Source of the DNA: Amia ocellicauda
Lineage: Eukaryota; Chordata; Actinopteri; Amiiformes; Amiidae
Direction of reading: 5' to 3'
DNA: 64,000 nucleotides
Assembly (NCBI RefSeq): GCF_036373705.1
Contig: NC_089854.1
Location: 26,648,725-26,712,724 of the forward strand
The notes beneath the pieces are model-generated. The model worked only from the letters and a program-made list of their open reading frames with translations. It searched no databases and was not told the DNA's origin. The position numbers were made by a program, and so were the translations under genes. Below are positions 42,701-52,762 of this stretch, piece after piece. How positions within the stretch are numbered: position 1 is the stretch's first letter; the number at the start of each line of letters is the position of its first letter.

Positions 42701-42835
42701 GAGGTCTGAAGCCAGTAGAGAAAGTGCTTGACCTTAAGTACTCTACACTGCATTTTTACATAGTGTTCTGTTTCTTTAATTGGACTGTATAGAAATGTGT
42801 ATGTTTCTATAATATGTTTCAAAATATGTTTTGAA

Positions 42836-43184
42836 GGGTGGCACGTTGGTGTGGTGATTAGTGCTCCTGCCTCCCAGCTCTAGTGTCCTTGGTTCGAGTC
42901 CTGGCTTGGGGTGCCTGTCTGTGTGGAGTTTGCATGTTCTCCCCGTGTCCGTCTGGGTTTTTTCCAGGTACTCCGGTTTCCTCCCACCATCCAAAGACAG
43001 GCAGCTAAGGTTAATTGGTCTGTATAAATTGCTGTGTGTGTGTGTGTGTTGCCCAGTGATGGGCTGGTGTCCCATCCTGGGTGTATTCCTGTGCCTTGTG
43101 CCCTATGCCTGCTGAGATCAGCTCTGGCTTGTGGCTTCCCCATGACCCTCACCAGGATAAGTGGTTTCAAAAATGGATGGATGA
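42836..43184 (+). mobile_element. Full-length V-SINE with perfect target duplications
   Basis: A tRNA-derived head with a B-box GGTTCGAGTCC (about 42892-42902) is followed by the strongly conserved central block (GTGTGGAGTTTGCATGTTCT and TCCGGTTTCCTCCCACC), an internal (TG)n at about 43033-43048, and a tail ending GGATAAG...ATGGATGGATGA. The 10-bp sequence ATGTTTTGAA flanks both sides exactly (42826-42835 and 43185-43194), which marks the insertion ends. The block matches V-SINE family features known from carp and other fish. The element is non-autonomous and encodes no protein. Confidence 0.85.
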
Positions 43185-43920
43185 ATGTTTTGAAATGCTG
43201 GAATTATCCAATGGGAATGGCTCCTTCCTTTTCAACATCAATATAAACTCTTATAAACCCAGCCTCCAGCCCTATTGTTTCTGATGCTCTTGTAGTCCAT
43301 TCCAGATGGCTGTGTTTTCTATTGAGAGGCTGCACACCCTTCACCATACCCAATTGTTTGATGCCTGCCTGGCAGCAAGTCTGAGAAACCGAGGCCAGCA
43401 CCAGCACCTCAATGCGAGCATTCTTTATATTCATGGAGGATTTCGGTTTTCATAAACTTCATCCTCACAATGGAAGCTGTGCCTCTGATCTCATTGCTTT
43501 GGTAAATGGTGTCAGTAAGCTCTAATCAATGTAGAAAATCCCAGATCCCAGGTCCCACTGTTTGGCTTGTCTGAGCTATTGTTTTTTCCTGCCGTGATTA
43601 GTTTTCTACAATGTTTCTTTTTCGTTGCTGAAAATAACAATATCCTGGGGCAATGAAAGTTATTTATGTACCAGACTCCATAATCTTGACCTAAATGGAT
43701 TGGAAATTGCATTTGATTTGAAGGGTTTTGGCTTCTGAACGATGACATTAACCTTGTTTCTTTAAGCTGCATTATTTTGGTATTTGGATTCAAAAGATGA
43801 GAGAAGAAAGGGTGGGCGTCCATCAGTGTGTGCCCGTCTGTAAAACCTAGAAAGGTGAAACCTGGTTTCACTAATGCATTAATTAATGTGCAATAACAAT
43901 AGGTTATTATTATAATGTTA

Positions 43921-43962
43921 TTACTTTATTTATTAGCAGATGCCCTTGTCTATAACCAGGTG
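43921..43962 (-). mobile_element. Retroelement tail (L2/SINE type), reverse orientation
   Basis: On the minus strand it reads GACAAGGGCATCTGCTAATA then AATAAAG, resembling the common fish L2-clade 3' stem-loop (usual form near 'aagggcgtctgctaa'). No element body can be traced. Confidence 0.45.
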
Positions 43963-45743
43963 AACTCTGTCAGTGTTTCTGGAGCTCCCACATAGTCCTG
44001 CTCTTCTGGGGTGTTAAAGGTGATATTTTGGGTGCATTGGTGTATTTCTCCTTACTATGTCTGGGGAGAAAGATAGAATTACAGAATCAGGAAATGAAGC
44101 CGCCACGGTCAAGAGGGCAGGCCTTTGTCTTTGCTGATGGATGCAGCGGTGTGTTGTGAAACCCTTGAATGAGTGGCTTGAGAGTCATTAATGCGAGGGA
44201 TGCGTTTTCCTTCGATCTCTAGGAACATTATGTCTTGCCTTGCTTATGCTGGCACATCTTGAGCTTGAAGTGGCCACTGTAGTTAACACCGAGTGTTGCC
44301 TCGCTGTGCCCCCAGAGGCTGCTTGGTCAGGTTGTGTCAATAAGATAATGATGTCTCTTCTGCTGGCCCTCAATAACTCATCTCCTCTCCCACACACAGG
44401 GCAGTCGATAGTACTGTGTAAGGAGAGGCTGTAATTTACAAACAATTTATTTTTTTGCATGGCTTTTGTGTATGTAACAGTTATTATGTGAGTGTTTCTG
44501 TGACTATTAACCTCTGAACAGAAAGAACGGAGGAAATACCCATGTAGCTCGTATAGGTCAGTTTTGATGTGCCCGGCATTAGCTGCAGTCCATGTCTGGG
44601 TCTATTACGCAGTAATGTTTAGGATTTTTTTCCCGGTGAGATAAAGGTAAAGGTGCCATTTTCCTTTGCTTTCCCTGCCTTGCACATAACATTTGCAGCA
44701 CAAAGCCAGAGCAGTAAATTTACCCTTACCAAGAAATGTACTGCGACGATTGAAAAGTAAATCGTCTGCTGTTGTGTGTGAAGTGTCGATTTGCTCTAGG
44801 TGTTTTGCAGAAGAGATAGATGATGATTGTAATTTTTGAAGACTGCTCACTATTTGGAAAGGGCTGTGTCTGTGTTTTATGATACCCTGAGTGTGGGGGC
44901 TGTGAGGGCTGTAACAAAAAGCTTTTGCAGTTGCAGTTGCCGGGCTGTGTTCTTTAGAAGAAAGCTTATTTGCGGCTGTATGCTCCACATTCTTGCACAA
45001 GCTAAATTAAATATTAGATTAAATGAACAGCCATGAAACATCACTTCTGCACTGTAGACGATGTCGAAATATTCATTTTAAGGTGTTAGTGGAAGTGTTT
45101 GTTCTCTTGTACCATTTCCTGTTGGAAGTATGAGCCATGATGTGAATATGAAACTGCAAATGTTTCGTGTACCTTTTTGTGTCGGCAGTGCAAATGTGTT
45201 TTAATGAGGCCCTCCCTGGTGAGTTAATGTGAAGTGAAAGCCATGAGTGAGAGAGCAGGCCCCGATGAGATCAGTAACAGAGAGACGACAAATGAAATGG
45301 GCTTTATTTGTCTGAGAGTTGAACAGTGTAATCAGAGTAAAATGTCAGCCGTCATTTCTCCAAATGTAGTGTTATGTATTACTGCAGGCCGGGGGGTTGA
45401 CACAGCAGCATGTACTTACAATCAGGGCACAAATCGTATTCATAACGCACAGGAATCTGGTTACGCCTGGTCAGAAAGCCTTATTCTGTCAGAAATCATT
45501 ATTTTTCCTGCCATATTCTACAGAACAAGTGGTTTAATATGTTGGTTGGGTTGTATTAAAAGGCTTTTGAAACATACATATTTTCCTTAATAATAAATAA
45601 CTAAATTGGGCAAAGGGATTAATAAATCAAGGTTTTATTGATGTTTATTGAAGTTGCCTATAAGCTCTGCAGAGGCTTGTTTGCAATCTCAAATAAGTGT
45701 ATGGATATAGGATGTATTGGTGATGTAGCGTGATGTTTTTCAG

Positions 45744-45912
45744 GTTGGTTGAAGGAGATGAGAGCTGTGCTTTGGAAGAGGATGAAGAGGCTAGACTGTT
45801 GTCCATGGCTGGTAAGTGGTAGACAGTGAGTGTTTGAAATTGGCAATTGTCATTTATTTTCTTGTTAATTTTTGTTTTGTCCTCTACAGGTTTGGCATGT
45901 GACTGTGGTTAG
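45744..45912 (+). CDS. Possible two-exon end of an unknown plus-strand gene
   Basis: TTTTTCAG precedes an open 68-base segment (45744-45811) encoding VEGDESCALEEDEEARLLSM, closed by a strong donor G|GTAAGT. A 78-base intron ends CCTCTACAG, and the next segment (45890-45912) joins in phase to give GLACDCG and a stop. The splice signals are good and the acidic peptide is open, but I recognise no family, find no upstream exon, and no polyA signal lies nearby. It may be chance or a non-coding RNA. Confidence 0.2.
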
Positions 45913-46276
45913 GAGTAGGTGTGCTTGGTAGGCTTTCCCTCCCTCCATCCTGCCCTTTGAGATTGGAGAACCAGAGACTGCATGAAACTGGGGAGTATGC
46001 AGGTGTCTATGTTCACACAGAAAGATACCCCCTACCTTCCTCCTCCAGGCAGTCCACTGACTAAGGGCTTAACCCTTGGGGGCAGGAGGGAGGGAGGGGG
46101 TGGGTTTTCTGGAGTAGCTTTTTCTTTTGCTTAGATCCCCAACACTAAGTCCCTTCGCCCTGAGCACCAACACCCTAAGAACACTTTTTTTTGTTTCCCA
46201 ACTTAACCTTTAACCTCTGCAGTGTTTGTCAATTGGTTTCCAGCTTGACTGTTGACTTTCAACATGTGACCAAGAG

Positions 46277-46360
46277 TGACCTTTGACCCCCTCAGGCCTG
46301 GGACATTGTTTAACTTGACCTTTGGGGATGGCAGACTGGTTGACCTGTGACCTTTAACCT
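46277..46360 (+). promoter_or_regulatory. Cluster of TGACCTTT nuclear-receptor-like half-sites
   Basis: TGACCTTTGACCCC at 46277-46290 is a direct repeat with one-base spacing on the minus strand (DR1 type). TGACCTGTGACCTTTAACC follows at 46341-46359, and TTGACCTTT overlaps 46316-46323. Related TTTAACC units flank it. This fits HNF4/PPAR-RXR-type sites or a diverged tandem repeat; occupancy is unknown. Confidence 0.3.
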
Positions 46361-46428
46361 TTTGAAGGCTTGAACTTTAACCTTCTATTATGACTACTTA
46401 TCCATTCCACAATATGACCCAATTTGAG

Positions 46429-46627
46429 ATGCAGATGTTCCTGCCAGCCTAACTTTACAGGCCATCGGATGGATATTCACTGATCTCTACTCTAAGAGTT
46501 TTATTTGGTGGCTACAATTGTCTACTGCCAGTAAAGGCATAGTTGGTAGACAATTACGGCCACCACAAAACCTCTTCGAATGTCAATCCTATGTCCTGTC
46601 AAATTAGGCTGGCAGGAACATCTGCAT
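46429..46627. mobile_element. 199-bp foldback element (long hairpin)
   Basis: The outer 24 bases (46429-46452, beginning ATGCAGATGTTCC) are repeated as an exact reverse complement at 46604-46627. Inner parts also pair: AAGAGTTTTATTTGGTGGC near 46494 against a matching complement near 46575, and TAGACAATT/AATTGTCTA around the short loop at about 46530-46543. Nearly the whole element folds on itself. I see no clear target duplication. A MITE-like foldback is the best explanation; a transcribed hairpin is an alternative. Confidence 0.65.
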
Positions 46628-49172
46628 AATTACACCCCTTCCACCATAATACAGGTGGAAGTGGCCCACAAAGCAATAACAATGGCTTCCAACAAAAACA
46701 CATCAAAAACACAAGACCAAGAACTCCATGTTAACTTTTATTATAAAATTAAAGCAAACATTGCAAACATGTCATACTTCAACCACCACACTGTACAGGA
46801 CTGTCTGGAGCAGGACAGTCATTGCTGCTGCCTTTCACCATCACCTGAAACAAAAACACAGGGACAACACATTAGCACATTGACATGTATCGGGCACATG
46901 GCATTACACTGCTCCCAGCCCCCTACCCCTCGTCCACAAGTCTTTGTAACTGCCTCACCAGTGCCACAGCCAGCCACCACACCGCTCTGACTTTTTGCCT
47001 CCTCGGGAAACCACCGACACTTCACAAGAAGATTCTTTCATGGAGACAGCCCTTCTACCAAGTTACACAGACAAGCCTCAGGTCTTTCTACATAGTCAGC
47101 AGGCATGTCTTCAGTAATATCACCCGAGAATGATAAACACCTGATGTCACAAGTTAAAGGGTAACTCATTGAGGTGCCCCCCATTACAACAAAAACAGCT
47201 CTGAAGGCGTTTCACTACCAATTGTCACATGTTATGCTCTAGTTCATATGTCACCACACAATTGTCTAGCTATTTACTCCAAGCTACTTGCTTCCCATTT
47301 TCCTGCTGTCATTCCTATTAGGTGATTCTTCAGATGCAAATAGATTCTAAAGCAAAAGTAATCTAAAGCACATTGGGATTCAAAAACAACATAACAAGGA
47401 CCGCAACACAAAGCCCACATCCCTCATTCTTGGGTACGTTTCCTAAGATACACATTGCTCTTCATTTCCATGAATACTTGCGCATTTGCAGACATATCAT
47501 TAGGCTAAGAGTACCAAACTACATATAGATGGATAGGAATACACAAAAACAAAACCTTCTAAACACATTTCTGATAGGTAGGACTGGGTAGACTTGACAG
47601 CAAATTACATTTAGTTTTCCTGCAGTGTACACAAAAAAAGATCTTAAAACCACACAATCTCATCTATCATAATAGACAACTATATGATCAGCTGGTTTTC
47701 ACATCTAACTGACAGTCCTATACCATCTGGTCCCACCAAAAACATTCCAGTACTCCCTCACTATCCCTCAGCATGTCTCGCTGCTATTGGCATCACAGTC
47801 CCATTTATCTCCTGTCAGCTGCAACTCCCACCTCTTGTTGTTCTCCGTGCCACACGTCTATCGATGAAGTGGCAGTCACGCCGACTGGCACGGTCACTGT
47901 GCCCCCGCCTGCTGCTGTTCTTCTTCACACCATCTCCTCCTGGAACAAAAGGACACAGATGCATCATTTGTTGCACATTTCTTAATCACGAAGATGACTC
48001 TTCTCAAACATGTCTGCTTCCTACTCTAAGAAATGTAAACCTCAGTACTGTTACATTCCACACACATTAATACGTGTGCGCACACACACTTTCCAAACTG
48101 AACTAAGTCGTCATCTCCCAATGTATTTCATTGCAGATGAGCCCCTGCATTGCTGAAATACTCCATGTGTGGCCTGGCTTTCAACTCAACTGACATACAC
48201 TACCTCCTCTTCACAGCCACTCTCTCACCTCCATTGAACAGAAGCACCCCCATCAATATAGTGACGCTTTGCAAACTCTCGTCTCATTTATTAAATCTTA
48301 GAAAAGGACGCAGATGCATCCTTCCCCCCACAAGAACGATTTCCTGCTCATGGCTTTAAAACGGCTGGTAATTTCAATTATAACAAATAATAATCATAAA
48401 ATCAATGCCTGACTGACCACAGCTCTATCCTGCATGGCATTTGGGTACTTTATTTCCTGTACATAAAGTGTTACTCCTATAACTGCACTTGTCAAAGTAA
48501 CTATTTAAATTATTGAATTATAATTTGTGAAAGCACTGTAAGTCTCTTTGTATTAATGTATCAGTGAAATAATATACAACCACATTATTATTCCTTTTCT
48601 AAAGAAACTATTTAAGAAAGCAGAGATGAAAAGCAGTCCAAACTCTTTAAAGCTGAACAATATGAGGCATTCAGCTCAGTATTCATACTGCCTGCCACTG
48701 CAGCTGCAGTTCAGTTTCTTCAAGTGACTATTGTTGTCTTAATGACATCTTAATTGTTGTACCAACAGCAATGACATTTACTTTGGTACATAATGATTAA
48801 CAGTGACTAAATCACTTCAAATGAGAAGGCACGGCTCCAGAGACACTTTGCAAGTTAAACAAACATTGTATGTACTGAAGAGGACAGCCATAGAGGATTG
48901 CTATGTCCTAGTCACCAAACCAGCTAAGCAAAATGTACACTTTTTTTATACATCTACTTTACAAATTAATCCTAATCGTTAATTAATCACTTTTTAAGTA
49001 ACCCCATACAGAAACAGTAAATATATACTATACCTTCTATTCAAACATATCACAGAACTAACAGGCCTGAAATTGATATCTAATTAATTATATAAACTGG
49101 CAAAGCATAGGATTGAACTGCATGTCAGCATTTTTGGATATGTTCAATGTTCACTTTGTCTGGTCATATTAC

Positions 49173-49271
49173 CTTTGGATGAGCTCCAAAAGGCATTTCA
49201 AATCCTCCACAGTGAGGTTAATATTCCATTCATAAAATGTATTGGAATATGATGGTTGAGAAGATGGCTCC
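49173..49271 (-). CDS. Possible internal exon of an unknown minus-strand gene
   Basis: On the minus strand ATTTCACAG precedes a 99-base open segment that ends CAAAG|GTAATA. One frame encodes a peptide ending NLTVEDLKCLLELIQ, which looks like an amphipathic helix. Its length is a multiple of three, so it could be skipped without frame change. I recognise no family. A 33-codon open frame is not improbable by chance. Confidence 0.2.
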
Positions 49272-49863
49272 CTGTGAAATTATTATACACACAAACCTAA
49301 ATATATTAACAGTGTACACACTTCCACACACACACATCTTTATCTACAGGAGTATATTAAGACAGAAGTTACTAATTCGCGACTGAACTAGCTTCCATAT
49401 GTATGGTCATCTACCTGCACTTTAGTTTACATTTCAAGGTAAAAATATAAATATCACCATAGATACAGGTATATTTGAAAGATTTACCATTTAACTTCAT
49501 AATGACATATAACGATGAACAAGAGGCCATTCCACAGATACAGTATGTTTCCCCATTTTCTTAGCCACTTTGAGTTTGGACATGCGTTCTGCCTGAATTT
49601 TATACACAATGACGTTTAAGTTTAAATTAATTCCGCCTTATTTCACTTCCAATCTAACAAACTTTTACAGACGTTTGTTATTTATGAATCCGTTAAGCTT
49701 TTATAATCTGACTTCCATTTATATACGGCATAAATATCTGCGTTGTTCACGAACCTGTAAAAGATTAGAAACTCGTTTCAGAGCACATGCATGCTACAAA
49801 CTTGAACTACGACGCTAACACTGTATGCTGTTCCGTTCCTATAGCTAAAATAACCTATAATGT

Positions 49864-49866
<3 letters not shown>

Positions 49867-49939
<73 letters not shown>
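49867..49939 (+). repeat. (AT)n microsatellite
   Basis: About 36 uninterrupted AT units. It is self-complementary and likely length-variable. Confidence 0.95.
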
Positions 49940-49942
<3 letters not shown>

Positions 49943-49957
49943 ATTAAAAGTGCTTAC

Positions 49958-50090
49958 GTTTTTGTACAGCCACTCTCTCGTCCTCTCCGCCTGTGGTCCA
50001 CACGTTTTTGGTTTCCGTCCTTACAGCCTCCAGTTTTTCATCCACAAGCGTGCGGTAAATTGTCACATGCCCAGCACTCTGGCCATCCAT
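49958..50090 (-). CDS. Possible first exon of an unknown minus-strand gene
   Basis: From an ATG at 50090 a 44-codon open frame begins MDGQSAGHVTIYRTLVDEK and reaches a good donor, AAAAAC|GTAAGC. This is 430 bases beyond the GPCR stop on the same strand. Its end phase (1) does not fit the candidate exon at 49173-49271 (which needs 2), so the two cannot be joined directly. The plus strand is open here too. No known family is recognised. Confidence 0.2.
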
Positions 50091-50522
50091 ATTAAGAAAC
50101 ACCAAACGAAACTTTCCATTTCACTCCATCAATGAATACAAAGCATATGTAGATATAAGCATCACATTTCATATGAGGCATTAAAGGCAACTGCGTAAAA
50201 GTGCTGCGCCATTTACGTGCGCTTTCCACCAACATTGTTACCCACCGAGTGGTTTTATCATTCAACTTCGGACCCCAAAGTACATACACAATCAAATCAT
50301 TAAAAAATAAATAATTACAATGTACCCTGTTAAACATTCTGGATAATGTTCCCAACCACTCGTCTTGTATGCATCCAAGTTAAAGCATAGATATTACTTT
50401 TTCAAGCTTGTTCGCAGCAGAAAGCATGGAGAAAATGAATAAACGTCGAGTTTCAAAACAAAATGTTACAAATAAAACGAACATTTGTGACACTGGCGCA
50501 CTCTGAGTCTTTCCTGCACACT

Positions 50523-51875
50523 TCAGTCAAACACCGTTTCGCACTCGGTCACCGACGACAGGCTCTGGCTCTTGCCGCTGAAGCCTCTCCAAGCGCATCT
50601 CTCCGTGCCGCAGCTCTCGGCGGAAGCCTGGCTGTAGGAAACCAGCTTTGGCACCGAGCTGCTAGTCGATGCTCGGGTCGAGGCCAGACTGAACACCGAG
50701 GAAAACTTTTCTCGGTAGCTTTTACGGAACCTTTGAGCCGATCTGTAGAGGTTCCCCACAAAGCAGTAGCACAGCGGGTTGAGGGTTGAGTTGGTGAGAC
50801 CCAGCCACTGCGCAAAGGGCCGCCCTTGCAGTATCCACTCGTGCTTTACGTGCTCCAGGTCGTCCTCGCCCCCCAGGGCATTGGGCATGTTGAAGTCGAT
50901 CCAGATGTCCACCACGTACAGAGGCAGCCAGGACAGAGTGAACAGCAGCACCAGAGCCACCACCATCTTGGCGATCTTCTTGCGCATTTTCAGGCGGGAG
51001 AGCGACTGAGCTAAGTTGCACCTGTTACACTCTTTAAACTTGTCGTCCGTGCTCCACAGCTTGCGCCCGGTTAGGAAGCAAATGATGAGGTTAAACAAAA
51101 CTGGGAACCCATATAGGGCGCAGAAGAGCAGAAAGTTATACGCCTGCCGCAGTTTGACGTGGGGCCAGCTCTCCACGCACACGATGAAGGGGTGCTTGCT
51201 GTCCAGCAGCACAAGTTGCTTGGTCTTGTTCATGAAGATCAGGGGCATGCACAGCCCCGAGGACAGGGTCCACACCACGCAGATCATCCAAAAGATCTTC
51301 CTCCAGGTGAAGAAGGATCTGGCGTGCAGGGGGTTGTGGACACTGTAGTATCGGTTCAGGCTGATCACCGCCAGGCTCAGGACGCTGGCCGACACAGACA
51401 CAGCCTGGACGAAGGGGACAGCGCGGCACAGAAACTCACCAAACACCCAGGCGTTGTACACCTGGTGGCCAAGGTTCACCGGCATGCAGATGCACACGAC
51501 CATCATATCGCACACGGCCAGGTTCACCAGAAGGCTCCTGGTCGCCGACACGCCGGCCAGACGGTTCCTCTTCTTCATGGTCAGGACCCTCAATGCCATG
51601 ATATTCCCCCCGAGCCCGATGATGAAGGACAGAGTGTACATCACCACCAGCACTATGGTTCCCGGTTCATGTCCCGAGAAAAGCACACTGTCCGTGAAGG
51701 GCATCTCGTCCCGGACACTGGCATTCCTGTGACTTTGACCCGGAAAAGAAACATTCTTTGGGAACAGGTGGCCGAATTTCAGGTAAAACTCTGTGAAATT
51801 CATAGCGTCAGTCTTTCTCGTGCGCTTGATCCTTCGGGCAAGTCCAAGAGTGTCCCCGGCGGCACCCACACACAT
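50523..51875 (-). CDS. Class A (rhodopsin-family) peptide-type GPCR, intronless
   Basis: Seven-transmembrane receptor expected at the plasma membrane, signalling through G proteins. The frame is 450 codons from the ATG at 51875. The ATG at 51803 (residue 25, MNFTEF) is the likelier start: it has G at -3 and puts three N-glycosylation sequons (NFT, NVS, NAS) near the new N-terminus. Landmarks: GGN (N91) in TM1, LAVCD (D123) in TM2, C150 pairing with C233 in ECL2, NRY at 174-176 in place of DRY, FTLSWLP (W316, P318) in TM6, NPLCY at 366-370 in TM7, and a Ser/Thr-rich tail. The short ICL3 and the WVFGEFLC and SWLP motifs are peptide-receptor-like (NPFF/QRFP/orexin/CCK neighbourhood). I cannot assign a subtype or ligand. 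It is complete and lies between gps1 and dus1l. Confidence 0.93.
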   Translation of the reverse strand: MCVGAAGDTLGLARRIKRTRKTDAMNFTEFYLKFGHLFPKNVSFPGQSHRNASVRDEMPFTDSVLFSGHEPGTIVLVVMYTLSFIIGLGGNIMALRVLTMKKRNRLAGVSATRSLLVNLAVCDMMVVCICMPVNLGHQVYNAWVFGEFLCRAVPFVQAVSVSASVLSLAVISLNRYYSVHNPLHARSFFTWRKIFWMICVVWTLSSGLCMPLIFMNKTKQLVLLDSKHPFIVCVESWPHVKLRQAYNFLLFCALYGFPVLFNLIICFLTGRKLWSTDDKFKECNRCNLAQSLSRLKMRKKIAKMVVALVLLFTLSWLPLYVVDIWIDFNMPNALGGEDDLEHVKHEWILQGRPFAQWLGLTNSTLNPLCYCFVGNLYRSAQRFRKSYREKFSSVFSLASTRASTSSSVPKLVSYSQASAESCGTERCAWRGFSGKSQSLSSVTECETVFD

Positions 51876-52397
51876 GCATTGGGCTTTTCACTCGCTGTTA
51901 ACACATCAACACTTAATTGGCTTACAGTGAGTCTTTATTGATACAAAGAAGTCCCATTCCAACCACTTCAGCAAAGAAAGCCGGCAGTATGTGACGAGAG
52001 AATAGTTCAATTGATGTTACAACTGCTCGGGCTCAGTCCACGTCGTGTTCAAGCTGACAGGGATAACTCCGCTATTCTTCAGACATGTCCACTGCTGGAC
52101 TGGCGCTGCCCCTGCTCTGCTCTGCTCTGCTGAATAGACAGAAGACCCGCACACCTCGTCTTAAACAAGAAACAAACCCCGGAGCCTGGATAGATGGCGA
52201 CCGAGAGCTGCTCTCCCTCAATTGATACAGTAATAGTTGATTGCCTAAGCTGCTGTAGTCTAAATTGTGCTTTTCAGCAACAAACAGCACAGATAGCACA
52301 AAACGAAAAACGAAATAAAACAATGTAACCGACACTGCGTCGTGTAGCTGCCCTATGCTGTGTCCTCGGTGCAGACCTGCAATTCAGACCCACCGCA

Positions 52398-52403
52398 TTT
52401 ATA
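52398..52403 (-). promoter_or_regulatory. Candidate TATA box upstream of the GPCR
   Basis: The minus strand reads TGTATAAATGCGG about 0.52 kb before the upstream ATG. A second AT-rich candidate lies at about 52480-52488. Either would imply a 5' UTR of several hundred bases or an untranslated first exon. Confidence 0.3.
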
Positions 52404-52701
52404 CAGGCAGTCCTGACAACTCCGCATCCCAGGTCACTGTTGAATGATTTCAAAATAACACACACGCTATTGGCAAGATTTAAATAGCGGAGGCATGAGC
52501 AACAAGTTTGAATTGGACGTCACATTTGCCCATAACTTTTCATTCAGCAGGATGAGTATGATTTAAAATTACATGAAAAATGAGCTGATGTTCTCTTTTA
52601 AACTAACTTCGAAACATATAGTGAATGTGCAATATATCCCTATTGCATTTGGATGCTGATTCATTTATTAGATGTCTATGTCACAGGAATAAATAAATAC
52701 A

Positions 52702-52762
<61 letters not shown>
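52702..52762 (+). repeat. (GT)n(AT)n(AC)n self-complementary microsatellite
   Basis: A GT block, then an AT block centred near 52733, then an AC block of matching size. The whole is an inverted repeat able to extrude a hairpin. Confidence 0.9.

Larger units (their letters stand above)
30565..42835. other. Gene desert between gps1 and the GPCR, left part
   Basis: Twelve kilobases of AT-rich DNA without a convincing exon. Open frames are short, occur on both strands and match no known protein. It contains a SINE tail fragment, an L2/SINE-like tail with an AAT run, a degraded dispersed repeat and a block dense in homeodomain/POU/SOX-type sites near 36.2 kb. It may hold distal regulatory DNA for the neighbouring genes, which is inference. 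Confidence 0.5.
43195..46428. other. Gene desert, middle part
   Basis: No established gene. It contains a reversed L2/SINE-type tail, a weak candidate plus-strand exon pair at 45744-45912 and a cluster of TGACCTTT motifs at 46277-46360. Open frames near 44.2-45.0 kb are present on both strands and look like chance. Confidence 0.45.
46628..50522. other. Intergenic, downstream of the GPCR
   Basis: This includes the 3' side of the minus-strand GPCR. No AATAAA was found for it within about 1 kb. A long AT microsatellite and two weak minus-strand exon candidates (49173-49271 and 49958-50090) are present. The segments 47945-47970 and 48302-48325 share AAAAGGAC.CAGATGCATC, suggesting a small duplication. 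No domain is recognisable in the longer open frames. Confidence 0.4.

Noticed and set aside
42880-42910. Possible tRNA gene (B-box GGTTCGAGTCC)
   Set aside because: It is the tRNA-derived head of the V-SINE; the acceptor stem does not close as in a functional tRNA.
44188-45000. Overlapping open frames on both strands at 44.2-45.0 kb
   Set aside because: Both strands are open with no recognisable motif; they are likely chance frames in moderately GC-rich DNA.
46580-46990. 136-codon plus-strand open frame
   Set aside because: It begins inside the foldback element and runs into low-complexity Pro/Thr sequence; no domain or homology is recognised.
47684-48070. 128-codon plus-strand frame near 47.7-48.1 kb
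   Set aside because: Composition is unremarkable, no flanking splice signals fit a gene model, and no family is recognised.
51159-51941. 260-codon plus-strand open frame antisense to the GPCR
   Set aside because: It is the GC-rich complement of a strongly conserved receptor and is rich in His, Gln and Arg with no domain. The minus-strand frame explains all the constraint.
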